Of a DNA stretch of 64,000 nt, positions 8,572 to 18,152 are shown piece by piece. The notes under the pieces were generated by a model, which searched no databases, was not told the origin of the DNA, and saw only the letters and a program-made list of their open reading frames with translations. The DNA is from Pseudochrobactrum asaccharolyticum (GTDB taxonomy: Bacteria > Pseudomonadota > Alphaproteobacteria > Rhizobiales > Rhizobiaceae). Positions within the stretch are counted from its first letter, which is position 1. Each line of letters begins with the position of its first letter. Position numbers and translations under genes: made by a program. The stretch spans positions 1 to 64,000 of the forward strand of contig NZ_QNRH01000009.1 of the NCBI RefSeq assembly GCF_003314995.1, written 5' to 3'.

Positions 8572-9125
8572 TGTTTTACTATCGCGAATTGGAAGGTGGC
8601 AAACTCATATTGCAAGACCGCAGTATTAACGTGAGAGTTTACCGAAGCTAGAAATGCCGATATTGCCATCGGCATTTCTTCCAGAAGACACTTTGTTTTA
8701 TTCTTCAGGCTTGCTGGAAGTGCGAGGCGCTTGTTTGTAAATCGAAGTCGAGCGATTTAGACAGCCTGTTTACATGCGTGAAATGTTGGTCGTTAAAACC
8801 ACGAACGGGCGCAACAGGTGTCCGATGTCGCATAAACCATGTCATCAATACTCCGAAAATTCGTCTGCGGCAAATATTGCAATGGCTTGTCTACGTTTTG
8901 TGTCCATGGTCAAAGCTTATGTATCGGTAATTTAAATTATATATCAATACAATAAATTGATCATCAAAATTTCAAAAAAGAAATATAAATAAATTTGACA
9001 ACGCAGACGAAGATGGATTAAATGAATATTATTTTCTAATTAATTTATAAATAAGAAATTTATCCATAATTTGCATCATTTAAATATTTATATTTTTTAT
9101 TAAATTATTTATATCATAGGTAAAA
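8572..9125. other. intergenic, AT-rich toward the right
   Basis: No gene is seen. It contains an isolated 11-bp hairpin at 8651-8678. At its left edge is the 19-base sequence taagaaacagaataacgca (8552-8570), which recurs at 10557-10575. From about 8930 the DNA becomes very AT-rich, leading into the lipoprotein pseudogene. Confidence 0.5.
8651..8678. repeat. perfect 11-bp hairpin
   Basis: gaaatgccgat / atcggcatttc with a six-base loop (attgcc). There is no T-run on either side. It sits upstream of gst and does not end any visible gene, so it may be a relic terminator, a protein-binding palindrome or an RNA structure. Confidence 0.5.
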
Positions 9126-9535
9126 ATGTATATTGTATTTAATTTATTTTTTAAAAATATAAAATTTACAAAAATATTGTCATTTATATTTTTTGGCATA
9201 TCCCTGGCAGGCTGCGGCGGACGAAATGCGCACCAATCGCTGCAACAAATCCAACCGATCGTATTTTTGACTGTGCGGGAATTTCCCGTGAGTTCTTAGC
9301 GAATGAACGCTCAATACAAGCAACCCTTAAAGAGCGCACTCTCTCTCAAGGAAAAAATGTTGCAGTTGGAGCAGCAGGGCTGGTATTTTTTCCTGCATGG
9401 TTTTTTCTCGATCCTAAATCTCCTGAGAAAAAAGAGATAGACGCCTTACGTAATCGTAATAAAGTCCTGGAAGATATCAATCTCTCTAAAGGATGCGGGC
9501 CTATCAGATCACAAATGAATACGATTTATAAATAA
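9126..9535 (+). pseudogene. small lipoprotein gene, frameshifted
   Basis: The start ATG at 9126 opens a basic, hydrophobic signal sequence ending in a lipobox FFGISLAGC, so the product would be lipidated at that Cys. Directly after the lipobox (about 9210-9225) the frame is lost, and the next stop is at 9300-9302. In another frame the sequence continues TDRIFDCAGISREFLANERSI, then GAAGLVFFPAWFFLD, and ends KGCGPIRSQMNTIYK at 9535. Together this makes about 135 residues with a second membrane segment. The family was not recognised. One indel explains the break, so it could also be a sequencing error. Confidence 0.6.
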
Positions 9536-10667
9536 CCTCAAAGCCGTTATATAGAGGTGACGTTGCCCCCGAGTTTTATTCAGTTTTGAATTCGTTCCGG
9601 CGGTTTTTATTACTGTCATTAGGTTGTTTGTAACGTGGTGCTGTTCGGGCTTGTATCCGGGGTATGGCATCGCCAAGAAGATGGAGTCGTTTGAATTTGG
9701 TGTGCCGGCCAATCGGCACAATGAACACTGCGGCTTGCGCCATTGCAATACTCGACGCCACCTTACGTCACCGCTTCACGTTCCGGGAGCTGACGTCGGA
9801 CATTGTCGAGCTTCGCCGGGCTTTGAATGCTCGGAAGCTCGATGCCGAATATCTTGATCCGCATCTTTTGAGTTAAACTGACCATAGCGTGCTTAAGGGA
9901 ATGTAACGTCGTTAGTTTGAGTGCGAGGAGGACTTGCCGACCCTTCACTGGCAGTTTGCCTGCCGGTTTGATCTGTTGTCCGATGGCATAGCACTCAACC
10001 GGATCATGAGGACGGCCGTAGTTCGTTTTCTACGCGTTTAAAACAGCAGTACAAGCCAGCAATCAGGTGTTTCAGAACAGAAGCTGCATCTCCCATCCCT
10101 TTACGCACATGATCTTTGGAACAGGCAATGCCTATGCCAGAGATGATTTGTTATTCGAAATTTGAACGTATGATGCTGATGTAAGCTTGAGGTTTTGCAG
10201 AATTACCCCAAAGAGCAGCCGGTCTTGAAGATTGGCGCCACTTTTATCACTGACCATTTTGTTCGAAACACCACCACTTGCCACGGTTTTTTAAAGGGAC
10301 AACATACGATACTGATATTTCTGCGCGTAGATAGTATGAAATCGGGGTCTGACCGTTATGGTCAACAGCCGATTAAGATAGACCCATTGCCTTTCACATT
10401 TATAGAAGTCTCGTCAACACGCGAAGAAATGACGCTTGGCTTTTATGTCTTTGAACCTGAGCCGTAATCTATGACGAGTAGCGAGCTGCCCACCAGGGCA
10501 ATGTAGCATGATGAAAGTCGACCCCAAGTTTAGCCATGATTTCCTGATGATTACGCTAAGAAACAGAATAACGCACGTAGAAGAAAATCGCGTAAAGAAT
10601 GACACTTTGGGGAAATGGTTTTTTGAAGTCCATTACCAGCAATTGTTGACTCACTCATTATTCGCCC
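9536..10667. other. no recognisable gene; decayed DNA
   Basis: Only short unsupported reading frames occur on either strand. The minus strand between about 10010 and 9763 can be read as a continuous RPHDPVECYAIGQQIKPAGKLPVKG-like segment, which hints at an old coding remnant of unknown family. The 19-base repeat at 10557-10575 is shared with 8552-8570. This looks like degraded accessory DNA. Confidence 0.4.
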
Positions 10668-10713
10668 CAATGGTGATATAGCTCAGCAAAAGTGGAAAAT
10701 TTGCGATATTACC
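10668..10713 (-). mobile_element. IS6-family end remnant
   Basis: The sequence around 10670-10710 (ggtgatatagctcagcaaaagtgg... ending tttgcgat) closely resembles the end of the IS6 remnant at 19461-19505 (ggtggcatagctcaacagaagtg... tttgcgac). It is a solo fragment without transposase and marks an old insertion or deletion next to dadA. Confidence 0.55.
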
Positions 10714-10742
10714 GGAATGTGACTTGTTTTCTATGGGTAGTC

Positions 10743-11978
10743 TCAAAATTCTCTGTCAGAGAATTGTGTTTGACGACCTGCGATGCGATCAGCCAGCAGT
10801 TTTGCGCTGCCCGTGCTCAGTGTAAATCCTAAGCTGCCATGCCCGATGTTGAGCCAAAGATTGCTCAGTGATCCTTGCTTGATTAATGGAGAGCTGCTTG
10901 GGCGTGCAGGGCGTAATCCTGCCCAACAAACGGGATCAGCTGAGGCTCTTAAGTTTGGAAAAAAGCTTGAAACTTGTTTTTTGAGCAAATTAATGCGGTG
11001 ATTATTCAGGTCTTTGGAGGCGTCGCCGACATCAACCATTCCGGCAACACGCAACCGATTGCCTAGTCTCGCATAAACAACTTTATTTGCAATGTCGCTG
11101 ACACTGCAAAGAGGCGCTTCACTCTCCTGAGATAATGTATAAGTAAGGCTATATCCCTTGAGGGGATAAACTAAAGGGTTGGCCTGATGTCGCTGGAGCA
11201 GGGACTGTGCTCCGACGCCATTAGCAACAACATAAGCATCAAATTGCAATTCTCCTGCCGATGTTTGTAATGAGGTTATTTTACCAGCGCTGGCATTAAG
11301 CTTCTTTACATCCGTATTGAACATGAAATGTACATCATTTTTTAATCGGAGGTACATTTCTTGGCAAAATTTATAACTGTCAGCTGAATCTTCTTTTGAC
11401 ATAAACAAGCCTCCAAAGACTGTTTGCTGACTAGATATCAATGCCGGTTCCAGTTGCAAACACTCCTCACGGGAAAGCTGTTGATATTTATCACCACCAT
11501 GGGTGACTTGGAATTGTAACTGTCTGGCGGCAGCGGACAGGCTTTCTTCATTGCTATAAATGAGCAGTTTTCCTTTGGAGGAAAAATCACAATCCAATAG
11601 TTCCTTGCTCATCAACTCGTGATAGAGCTCGCGGCTTTCTAAAGCGAGTTTGAGTAAGCTTAATGTATATTTTTGAGTCACATGAGTACGACATAAGCTC
11701 AAAAATTTTAAGCCCCATCGCCATTGGTTCATATCCGGGCGGACTTTAAAATGCAGCGGGGCATTTTTGTCTGTCAGCCAAAATGGCAATTTTGTCAGTA
11801 CTGAAGGTTCGGCAAGTGGTGTTACAAAATTATAGCTTAATTGCGCACCATTTGCGTAGCTGGTTTCTTGACCGACACTATTATTTCTCTCCAAAACAGT
11901 CACTTGATGACCGTCTCGCCTTAAATAGTAGGCTGTAGTTAAACCAATAATACCAGCACCAACGACAACAATATTCAT
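10743..11978 (-). CDS. dadA: D-amino acid dehydrogenase (FAD-dependent)
   Basis: 411 residues. The N-terminal dinucleotide-binding motif reads VVVGAGIIGLTTAYYLRRDGH, followed by ETSYANGAQLSYNFVTPLAEP, the signature of DadA, which oxidises D-amino acids to 2-oxo acids and passes electrons to the respiratory chain. The C-terminal WAGLRPARPSSSPLI and NIGHGSLGFTLSTGSAKLLAD are also DadA-like. It is the last gene in line after a Pot-type ABC importer (71-base gap), suggesting that the importer brings in a D-amino acid or related amine. The start MNIVVVGAG at 11978 is preferred over ATG 11987. Confidence 0.88.
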   Translation of the reverse strand: MNIVVVGAGIIGLTTAYYLRRDGHQVTVLERNNSVGQETSYANGAQLSYNFVTPLAEPSVLTKLPFWLTDKNAPLHFKVRPDMNQWRWGLKFLSLCRTHVTQKYTLSLLKLALESRELYHELMSKELLDCDFSSKGKLLIYSNEESLSAAARQLQFQVTHGGDKYQQLSREECLQLEPALISSQQTVFGGLFMSKEDSADSYKFCQEMYLRLKNDVHFMFNTDVKKLNASAGKITSLQTSAGELQFDAYVVANGVGAQSLLQRHQANPLVYPLKGYSLTYTLSQESEAPLCSVSDIANKVVYARLGNRLRVAGMVDVGDASKDLNNHRINLLKKQVSSFFPNLRASADPVCWAGLRPARPSSSPLIKQGSLSNLWLNIGHGSLGFTLSTGSAKLLADRIAGRQTQFSDREF

Positions 11979-12049
11979 TCTAAACAAGCCTGTATTTAGA
12001 CTGAAACGTCAGTCTATTATTACGTAATCGAGCATGAAAAGCAGATGCT

Positions 12050-13108
12050 TTATGGAAGTATGATACTTTCCTCAGCCTTAAAACAGACGAAGACTTTTGT
12101 ACCGTCTGCATGTATTCCTGTTCTGGCAGTTCCGTAAATGATGACTTGTTTTTTGTTCTCAAGATCAACGGTATAAAGTGCACGATCTCCGGAATACGTC
12201 GAACAATGTATGGTGCCCTGTAAAGATACGCGACCATCTATTGCGGGTTCAAGATTCACGCAGGCATCTTCAGGACGGAGAATGAATGCAACTTTTCCGG
12301 TATGTTTTGTGCCAGGTAAGGCGAATTCTATGTTGTCAAATTTAAACATAGCGCCTTTTTTATCTTTTCCTTCGGAGATTTCACCTTCAATTAGGTTTGA
12401 TTTGCCGATAAAATCGGCAACAAAGCGTGTTGTCGGGCGACGATAAAGGTCGAATGCACTGGCGAATTGTTCAATACGGCCGTTATTCATCACCGCAATG
12501 CAATCTGACATATGCATCGCTTCTTCTTGATCGTGGGTTACATTTATAAATGTAGTTCCCAGTGTTTTATGAATTTCCCGCAGTTCTTCCTGAAGATCAA
12601 CACGCAATTTCTTATCAAGTGCTGACATTGGCTCATCAAGTAAAAGTAAGTCGGGATTGAAAACCAAGGCACGGGAAAGTGCGACACGTTGTTGCTGCCC
12701 ACCTGATAGCTCGCTTGGTTTTCGCTTGGCGAACTTTGAAAGCTGAACAAGATCTAACATAGCATGAACACGTTTGCTGATTTCATCACGCCCCATACGT
12801 CTGACACGTAGCGGATAAGCAATATTATCAAAAACGGACATATGCGGGAATAACGCATAGCCTTGAAATACAACGCCGAAATTTCGTTTTTCGGTTGGCA
12901 CCCCGGACACATCGCTGCCATTCATCATAATGGCACCTGAGGCCAGAGGTTCAAAACCTGCGAGCAATTTCAAAAGTGTTGTTTTTCCGGATCCTGATGG
13001 GCCAAGTAATGTTACAAAAGCACCCTTTTCAATATTGATGGAAACATCAAATAAAGCTTGTGCATTTCCGTAGAATTTGTTGACGTTTTTGATTTCAATA
13101 AATGACAT
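12050..13108 (-). CDS. ABC importer ATPase, PotA-like
   Basis: 352 residues. Walker A GPSGSGKTT near 36-44, Q-loop FQGYALFPHM, signature LSGGQQQRV, Walker B LLLLDEP and the H-loop HDQEEAMHMSD are present. A C-terminal TOBE domain (about 280-350, ILRPEDACVN) marks the spermidine/putrescine/iron-type (MOI/POPT) importers. It energises the two permeases encoded directly upstream in the same transcript. Confidence 0.92.
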   Translation of the reverse strand: MSFIEIKNVNKFYGNAQALFDVSINIEKGAFVTLLGPSGSGKTTLLKLLAGFEPLASGAIMMNGSDVSGVPTEKRNFGVVFQGYALFPHMSVFDNIAYPLRVRRMGRDEISKRVHAMLDLVQLSKFAKRKPSELSGGQQQRVALSRALVFNPDLLLLDEPMSALDKKLRVDLQEELREIHKTLGTTFINVTHDQEEAMHMSDCIAVMNNGRIEQFASAFDLYRRPTTRFVADFIGKSNLIEGEISEGKDKKGAMFKFDNIEFALPGTKHTGKVAFILRPEDACVNLEPAIDGRVSLQGTIHCSTYSGDRALYTVDLENKKQVIIYGTARTGIHADGTKVFVCFKAEESIILP

Positions 13109-13127
13109 AGTCTTTTCCCGACGACGA

Positions 13128-13907
13128 TTACTTAGCCGTTTTTGAATTTTTTTGTGCCCAGTTGAGGAACAACAGGAACAAGAAGCTCACAATTGATAAG
13201 AGCAGTGCCACAACCACAATGGTTGGTTGAAGACGATCGCGCAGACTGGCAAACAATGCGATTGGCAATGTTGTTGTATCCGGCGACACCAAAAAGAGTG
13301 CAACAACGACCTCATCAAATGAGGTTATGAATGCAAAAATCGCACCGGCAATAAAGCCCGGGGCTGTGAGAGGTAAAGTAATTCGCCAAAATCGATGTGT
13401 ACGACTTGCACCAAGTGAGGCGGCCGCTCTGTCCAGATCCGGATTTAACAGTTTTAGCGATGTCATAACTGACAAGAAAACGAGCGGAGCGCCAAGAATT
13501 GCATGTGCAAGTATGATTGATGTATAGCTTCCTGCAATCATCATTCGACCAAAAGAATAGGCGAATGCAACACCTATAACAATACTTGGTAGTACGAGTG
13601 GTGAGACGAATAGTGCTGTCAGAATAACTTGCGCCAGACGACCGGTAAGCAAAACTCCGATCGCTGCCATTCCGCCGATTAATGTAGCTACAATCATCGC
13701 CCCTAGAGCAACGACCAGGCTATTCAACAGGGCTTTGCTCCAAATCGCTTCCTGATACACATGGTAAAACCAGTCGAAGGTAAAACCTTCCATCGGATAT
13801 GTCAGGAATGAGCTGTCATTAAAAGCTAAAGGCAGGACAAGTAAAAGAGGCAGCGCAAGAAAAGCTATACTGATTGTCAGGCTGATCCAATAAATAAAAC
13901 GGGACAT
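13128..13907 (-). CDS. ABC importer permease, PotC-like
   Basis: 259 residues with six predicted helices. The cytoplasmic coupling motif DRAAASLGASRTHRFWRITLP (EAA loop) is present near residue 165. It begins one base after the PotB-like gene ends, so the two are translationally linked. It forms the membrane channel with that protein. Confidence 0.9.
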   Translation of the reverse strand: MSRFIYWISLTISIAFLALPLLLVLPLAFNDSSFLTYPMEGFTFDWFYHVYQEAIWSKALLNSLVVALGAMIVATLIGGMAAIGVLLTGRLAQVILTALFVSPLVLPSIVIGVAFAYSFGRMMIAGSYTSIILAHAILGAPLVFLSVMTSLKLLNPDLDRAAASLGASRTHRFWRITLPLTAPGFIAGAIFAFITSFDEVVVALFLVSPDTTTLPIALFASLRDRLQPTIVVVALLLSIVSFLFLLFLNWAQKNSKTAK

Positions 13908-13908
13908 A

Positions 13909-15087
13909 TCAGAGTGTGCTCCTCTTTCGTGTCATTGCATAACGAAGTGCGGCATAGATCGACAGAAGAAGGATTACACTGAATAAAAGAAGCATGGACA
14001 GGGCCGCAGCCATACCCCAATTGAGGTGTTTCTTGATAAATTCTGCAATATAGAAAGAGAGCATCTGGTCATTAGGCCCACCTGTCAGTGCTGGCGTTAC
14101 ATAGAACCCTAAAGCCAAAATAAAAACGGTACCGCCTCCTAAAGTGACACCGCGCAAACTCTGTGGAAAATATACACGTATGAATGTCTCTGCCACGCCG
14201 GCTCCCAAACTGCGGGACGCATCTTTCTGTGCAGGCGGAATGGTACGCATAACATTGATCATCGGTATGATTGCAAATGGCAGCAACACATGTGTCATAG
14301 CAACAATTGCGCCAAAGCGATTGAAGATCAACTGAATTGGTTCTGCGATAAAACCTAGTGATATGAATAGGTTATTAATCAAGCCACTAGTCTGCAAAAG
14401 GATGACCCAAGCCACTGTCCGAACAAGGATAGAGGTCCAAAAACTCAGCAGCACCACCATCATTACGAAACTACCAAGGCGGGCACTGCCATTTGCTACA
14501 ACATAAGCAAGGGGATAGCCGATTAACAATGTCAATATTGTCACCTGCAAAGAGATCATCAGCGTGCGTAACATAATTCGCAGATAAATATCTTCGCCGG
14601 GCTTTACGGTGAGATGGCCGCTGACATCATAGGATACACCTATAGCTTTTGCCAAATGACGCATTGTATAGGGGCTGGTATTGCTTTCCAAAACGTCCCA
14701 ATACTTATCCTCAGCCCATCTTTTATCAAATGCTGTCAGAGCAGTGTAATTTTTTTCTATTCTCTCAACATTTTTTGCTGTGTTTAGAAACAGGCTTCGA
14801 AAACCACTGATTTCTTGATTAAGCATACGCGCCATTTCACCTTGCTCGCGTACACTCATTGCGCCGATGTCTTGTATTAAAGCTGCCGCTTTCTCATTCT
14901 GATCAACGCTGCCAACATATGCATTAAAATGGGTAAAACGATTGCTCATCTCACTATTATCAACGCTCAATGACATAATACTGCCAAGCGGAAGCAAGTA
15001 GACAAACAAATAGATCGCACATGGAACCAATAACAGCAAGAATGCCGCTAGATGTTTTTGTAAATGGTTTTTAGAGAATTTTGTCAC
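13909..15087 (-). CDS. ABC importer permease, PotB-like
   Basis: About 392 residues from a GTG start at 15087, which has a GGGGGGA Shine-Dalgarno at proper spacing; the upstream frame to 15150 runs through a stem-loop and is less likely. After the first helix there is a periplasmic insert of roughly 130 residues (about 50-175), a feature of some Pot-type permeases. The main permease domain and EAA loop (KDASRSLGAGVAETFIRVYFP) follow. Confidence 0.88.
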   Translation of the reverse strand: MTKFSKNHLQKHLAAFLLLLVPCAIYLFVYLLPLGSIMSLSVDNSEMSNRFTHFNAYVGSVDQNEKAAALIQDIGAMSVREQGEMARMLNQEISGFRSLFLNTAKNVERIEKNYTALTAFDKRWAEDKYWDVLESNTSPYTMRHLAKAIGVSYDVSGHLTVKPGEDIYLRIMLRTLMISLQVTILTLLIGYPLAYVVANGSARLGSFVMMVVLLSFWTSILVRTVAWVILLQTSGLINNLFISLGFIAEPIQLIFNRFGAIVAMTHVLLPFAIIPMINVMRTIPPAQKDASRSLGAGVAETFIRVYFPQSLRGVTLGGGTVFILALGFYVTPALTGGPNDQMLSFYIAEFIKKHLNWGMAAALSMLLLFSVILLLSIYAALRYAMTRKRSTL

Positions 15088-15117
15088 AGGCTTCCCCCCG
15101 TCACATAAGCAACTGTC

Positions 15118-15143
15118 ACCCCCGTCATTTGCAGGACGGGGGT
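15118..15143 (-). promoter_or_regulatory. intercistronic stem-loop after the binding-protein gene
   Basis: A nine-bp GC-rich stem (acccccgtc / gacgggggt) with an eight-base loop lies between the binding-protein stop and the permease start. There is no T-run after it in the direction of transcription. It is best read as an mRNA-stabilising or processing structure that allows more binding protein than permease. Confidence 0.55.
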
Positions 15144-15165
15144 ATTTCAAGCAGATGAAGTAAGA

Positions 15166-16197
15166 TTAACGGGATGACCAGTTATTCCAGCGTTCCATAA
15201 GTTCTTCGCCGTGATCAATCCAGAATGCATCATTGAGAAATAAAGCTTCAGCAATATTATTTCCGACTGGTACGGACTCAGCCACGCCAGGCTCCATAAA
15301 TGCTGCAGCTTTCATATTGGTAGGGCCATATGGAAGAACTTTGGAAAACACAGCCTGATTTTGAGGCGTATTAACAGTGCTCAGGAACTCCAGAGCCAGT
15401 TCTTTATTCGGCGAATTAGCAGGGATTGCCCAGACATCTATATTGTAAATGTGGTTTTTCCAGACGAAATTAAGTGGTTTCCCCTCCTGATTGGCCATAA
15501 TAATACGCCCATTATGAGCCGTGCTCAGTGCAACATTGCCTGCTGCCATCCACTCAACAGGCTGAGAACCTGACTCCCAATATTGCAATAGGTCTTTAAT
15601 CGTATCCATTTTAGCAAAAGCACGATCAACACCCTCAGGTGTATTCAGAACGTCATAGACTTTATCAACCGGCACGCCGTCTGCCATCAAAGCATATTCT
15701 AAATTCAGCATTGGCTGGTTTTTCATGCCGCGCTTACCTGGATATTTCTCACGGTCAAAGAAATCTTTCCAGTCTTTAGGGGCATCAGAGAAGACATCGG
15801 AATTATAAGCGAAACCATTACCGATGACCACATTACCTGCGCCACAGGTCTGTACGGCAGCCTCCATTAGATCATCTTTATGAGCTACTTTATCCCACTC
15901 AATGACCTCGAAGAGACCTTCATCGCAGCCCATCTGAAGGGTAGGGCCTTCTGTAATGACCAGATCCCACTTAACATTGCCGGTATCGGCCATAGTTTTG
16001 AGTTCAGCTAAGCCGCCTAAATAGATTGCTTCCTGATATTTAATGCCTTTGGTTTTTGTAAATGGTTCGAAATAAGCTGTGCGTGCAGCATCCTGAAATT
16101 TACCACCATAACCGGCAATGGTAAAATCACGTGCATTGGCAATATTAGCTGCCATAATTGTACAAGTAGCCAAGAGAGCTAGTTTGAGATAACGCAT
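15166..16197 (-). CDS. periplasmic binding protein, PotD-like
   Basis: 343 residues from ATG 16197, which has a GGGGTGG Shine-Dalgarno; an in-frame extension to 16245 is not needed. The signal peptide LALLATCTIMAANIANA is followed by the mature start RDFTIAGYGG, typical of extracellular solute-binding protein family 1 (Pot type), with GNGFAYNSDVF and VEWMAAGNVALSTAHNGR further on. It captures the ligand, possibly an amine or D-amino acid given the dadA neighbour. Confidence 0.9.
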   Translation of the reverse strand: MRYLKLALLATCTIMAANIANARDFTIAGYGGKFQDAARTAYFEPFTKTKGIKYQEAIYLGGLAELKTMADTGNVKWDLVITEGPTLQMGCDEGLFEVIEWDKVAHKDDLMEAAVQTCGAGNVVIGNGFAYNSDVFSDAPKDWKDFFDREKYPGKRGMKNQPMLNLEYALMADGVPVDKVYDVLNTPEGVDRAFAKMDTIKDLLQYWESGSQPVEWMAAGNVALSTAHNGRIIMANQEGKPLNFVWKNHIYNIDVWAIPANSPNKELALEFLSTVNTPQNQAVFSKVLPYGPTNMKAAAFMEPGVAESVPVGNNIAEALFLNDAFWIDHGEELMERWNNWSSR

Positions 16198-16228
16198 GTT
16201 CCACCCCTTTGTTGTTGTTTTTGCATCT

Positions 16229-16879
16229 TTATTCCGTGTTATCAAGAGAAGTACGTGCTTCCTCCAACGCTTCTAATGATTGAGTTGTAAGTTCTTTTGG
16301 TAAGGCTTTAACCAGGAAGTTCAGGGCATCTGTGATGCGCTGCTGTCCTGCTTTTTCTCTTAGAGGTATCCCCAGAAAGCATTCTTCCGTTTTTGCGCGC
16401 AGATTGAGATACAAAATGCCTGCAAGCATTACGGAAACAACGGCGGGAATATCAGCTTCTTTTGTCAGGCCATCGACACGATTGATAAATGAACGTGCCG
16501 CTCCTTCACGTCTGGTTGCGAGCTGAGCGCTGACTTCATTTCGTTCAATCAGCTCCCAACGCCGCACTTCGCATAATGCGGCATTATTTGTCAGAGCATC
16601 CATCTGGTCATGCAGCATTGCTAAAATAAGTTCTGACGGTGTCTTTTGACTGGTTTCGTCTTTCTTAAGAAGTTCAGTTTTCTGCGTCCAAAAATCCTGC
16701 TCCTTCATCCATGCCAGCATGAGTTCGGGCATACCGCCAAAGTAGCGATAGATTAATTCACGGCTTACACCTGCGCGTTTAGCTACAGAATTGATACCGA
16801 CACCGGACATACCGGTTTCGCAAATTTGCTCACCTACAGCCTGTAAAATTGCTCTTTCTGTATTTTCGCGCCTAGACAT
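16229..16879 (-). CDS. TetR family regulator of the Pot-like operon
   Basis: 216 residues. The N-terminal TetR helix-turn-helix (ILQAVGEQICETGMSGVGINSVAKRAGVSRELIYRYFGG) spans about 10-50, and the helical ligand domain is variable. It is first in the same direction as the importer genes and 31 bases before the binding-protein start, so it is probably part of the operon and autoregulated. A clear palindrome lies about 60 bases upstream of its start. Confidence 0.9.
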   Translation of the reverse strand: MSRRENTERAILQAVGEQICETGMSGVGINSVAKRAGVSRELIYRYFGGMPELMLAWMKEQDFWTQKTELLKKDETSQKTPSELILAMLHDQMDALTNNAALCEVRRWELIERNEVSAQLATRREGAARSFINRVDGLTKEADIPAVVSVMLAGILYLNLRAKTEECFLGIPLREKAGQQRITDALNFLVKALPKELTTQSLEALEEARTSLDNTE

Positions 16880-16938
16880 TTATGTTCCCTGAAGGTGTTG
16901 CGTCAGCCATTTTTTTGTTTGTCATTTATGTAAAATTA

Positions 16939-16962
16939 AAATGTGACACAGTGTTCACATTT
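16939..16962. promoter_or_regulatory. palindromic operator candidate for the TetR regulator
   Basis: Perfect eight-base arms aaatgtga / tcacattt surround a partly symmetric eight-base centre (cacagtgt). The position, just upstream of the TetR-family gene at 16879, fits an autoregulatory operator. Confidence 0.55.
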
Positions 16963-18152
16963 ATAAAACGTATAATCGTAAATCTGTCAATATAAGAAAT
17001 TTAAGATTAAATCGGAGGTCATATTGGCTAGTCGGAAAGGGGGGCTCGTGATGTTTTCGTCAAAAACCGCTTATTTCAGACTTCAAGACGTGTGTCTGCG
17101 GGCTCTTTCCGCGCATGTTTGTTTGTGCTTTATATGTTATATTATCTGGTGTGTTTTTTAATAAAATGCTTCATTTTTGCGCTGAAATAGGTAGCTAAGA
17201 AAGACTATCTATATCGGTAATCTATAAAATTCTGGCCATTTTATTTTCCATGATGTCGACGTACTAGGTACTTGCCGATGCAAGGCCATTACCGATTGAT
17301 AAACGTGTCTGGCGGAACGAATACAGTATGAGGCAACGTAGTGCCGAGTGGCTGAAACGTGAAGATGAAAAGTTGAGTATTGTATGGAAACGAATTTACT
17401 CTGAGACACCTGACCAAGCTAAAAAGATCTTCTTGCTGAACAGAGATTGTGTAATAAATTCAAAGGTTTTATCTGTTTATTTTTGCGAATGGTGACTGGG
17501 TGTAGGGGGCCGGTTTTATATTCTTCTGCATGTCGCGCGTAGTTATTGAAGGACGCGTTAAAGCTCTGCAAAAGTATAAAGCATTCATCTCAGGCGAATA
17601 AAAATTTCATTTTATGACTTAGCGTCAATTTTAAACATACTCATGTGTCATATCTCTGTATTGCTGAGCGAGTTGATGCTGAGGACGGCTTTTATAATCT
17701 GACTTTACGGATAATGGCGACAGTTAGTTATAAATTTTTGTCAGAAGATCTCTGCGGGCGTTTTGTATCCAAGCATTTGGATGGAGTAGGTGCACGACCA
17801 TTGGGATATTTTCTCATCCTCTCGGACGATCTCGAGCAATGCGAAGGCTGTGTGTAGCGTTTGGCGGACTAACCGTTTGATAACTTCTTGACCAGAAATC
17901 TTAACTCACGTCAGAGGAGGCATCGTCTCCCAGAGATATTAATGCGCGAGATGCGAACGAGACTTTTTATGATGACATGACCGACCTCAGGCCTTGGGGG
18001 GACTATGCAAGGTGCGCATTCAATGAGCACCTGTTCGTGCTACACCAAAGCCGTGACATAAATCGGTTCAAGAAGTTGAAGATACAGCCGTTGCGGTCAT
18101 GCGACCATTACAGGCGCTTACCCTTGATCTATCTGCATTATGACAGGAGGGG
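16963..18152. other. about 1.2 kb without a supported gene
   Basis: Only short frames with no recognisable family (for example 17645-17857 on the plus strand) occur. Composition changes along the stretch, and no IS ends were identified. A GGAGGGGATG-type Shine-Dalgarno at the right end belongs to the siderophore-interacting-protein pseudogene. Confidence 0.4.

Noticed and set aside
9664-9876. 70-residue plus-strand frame and opposing minus-strand frame
   Set aside because: Neither resembles a known protein; perhaps an old remnant, but not supportable as a gene.
10195-10467. 90-residue plus-strand open frame
   Set aside because: No recognisable family, no good Shine-Dalgarno, irregular composition and location inside decayed DNA.
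15088-15150. Upstream start for the PotB-like permease
   Set aside because: It would run through the intercistronic stem-loop; GTG 15087 has a strong Shine-Dalgarno.
17645-17857. 70-residue frame in the 17-18 kb gap
   Set aside because: No homology recognised, and the surrounding DNA lacks promoter or ribosome-binding signals.
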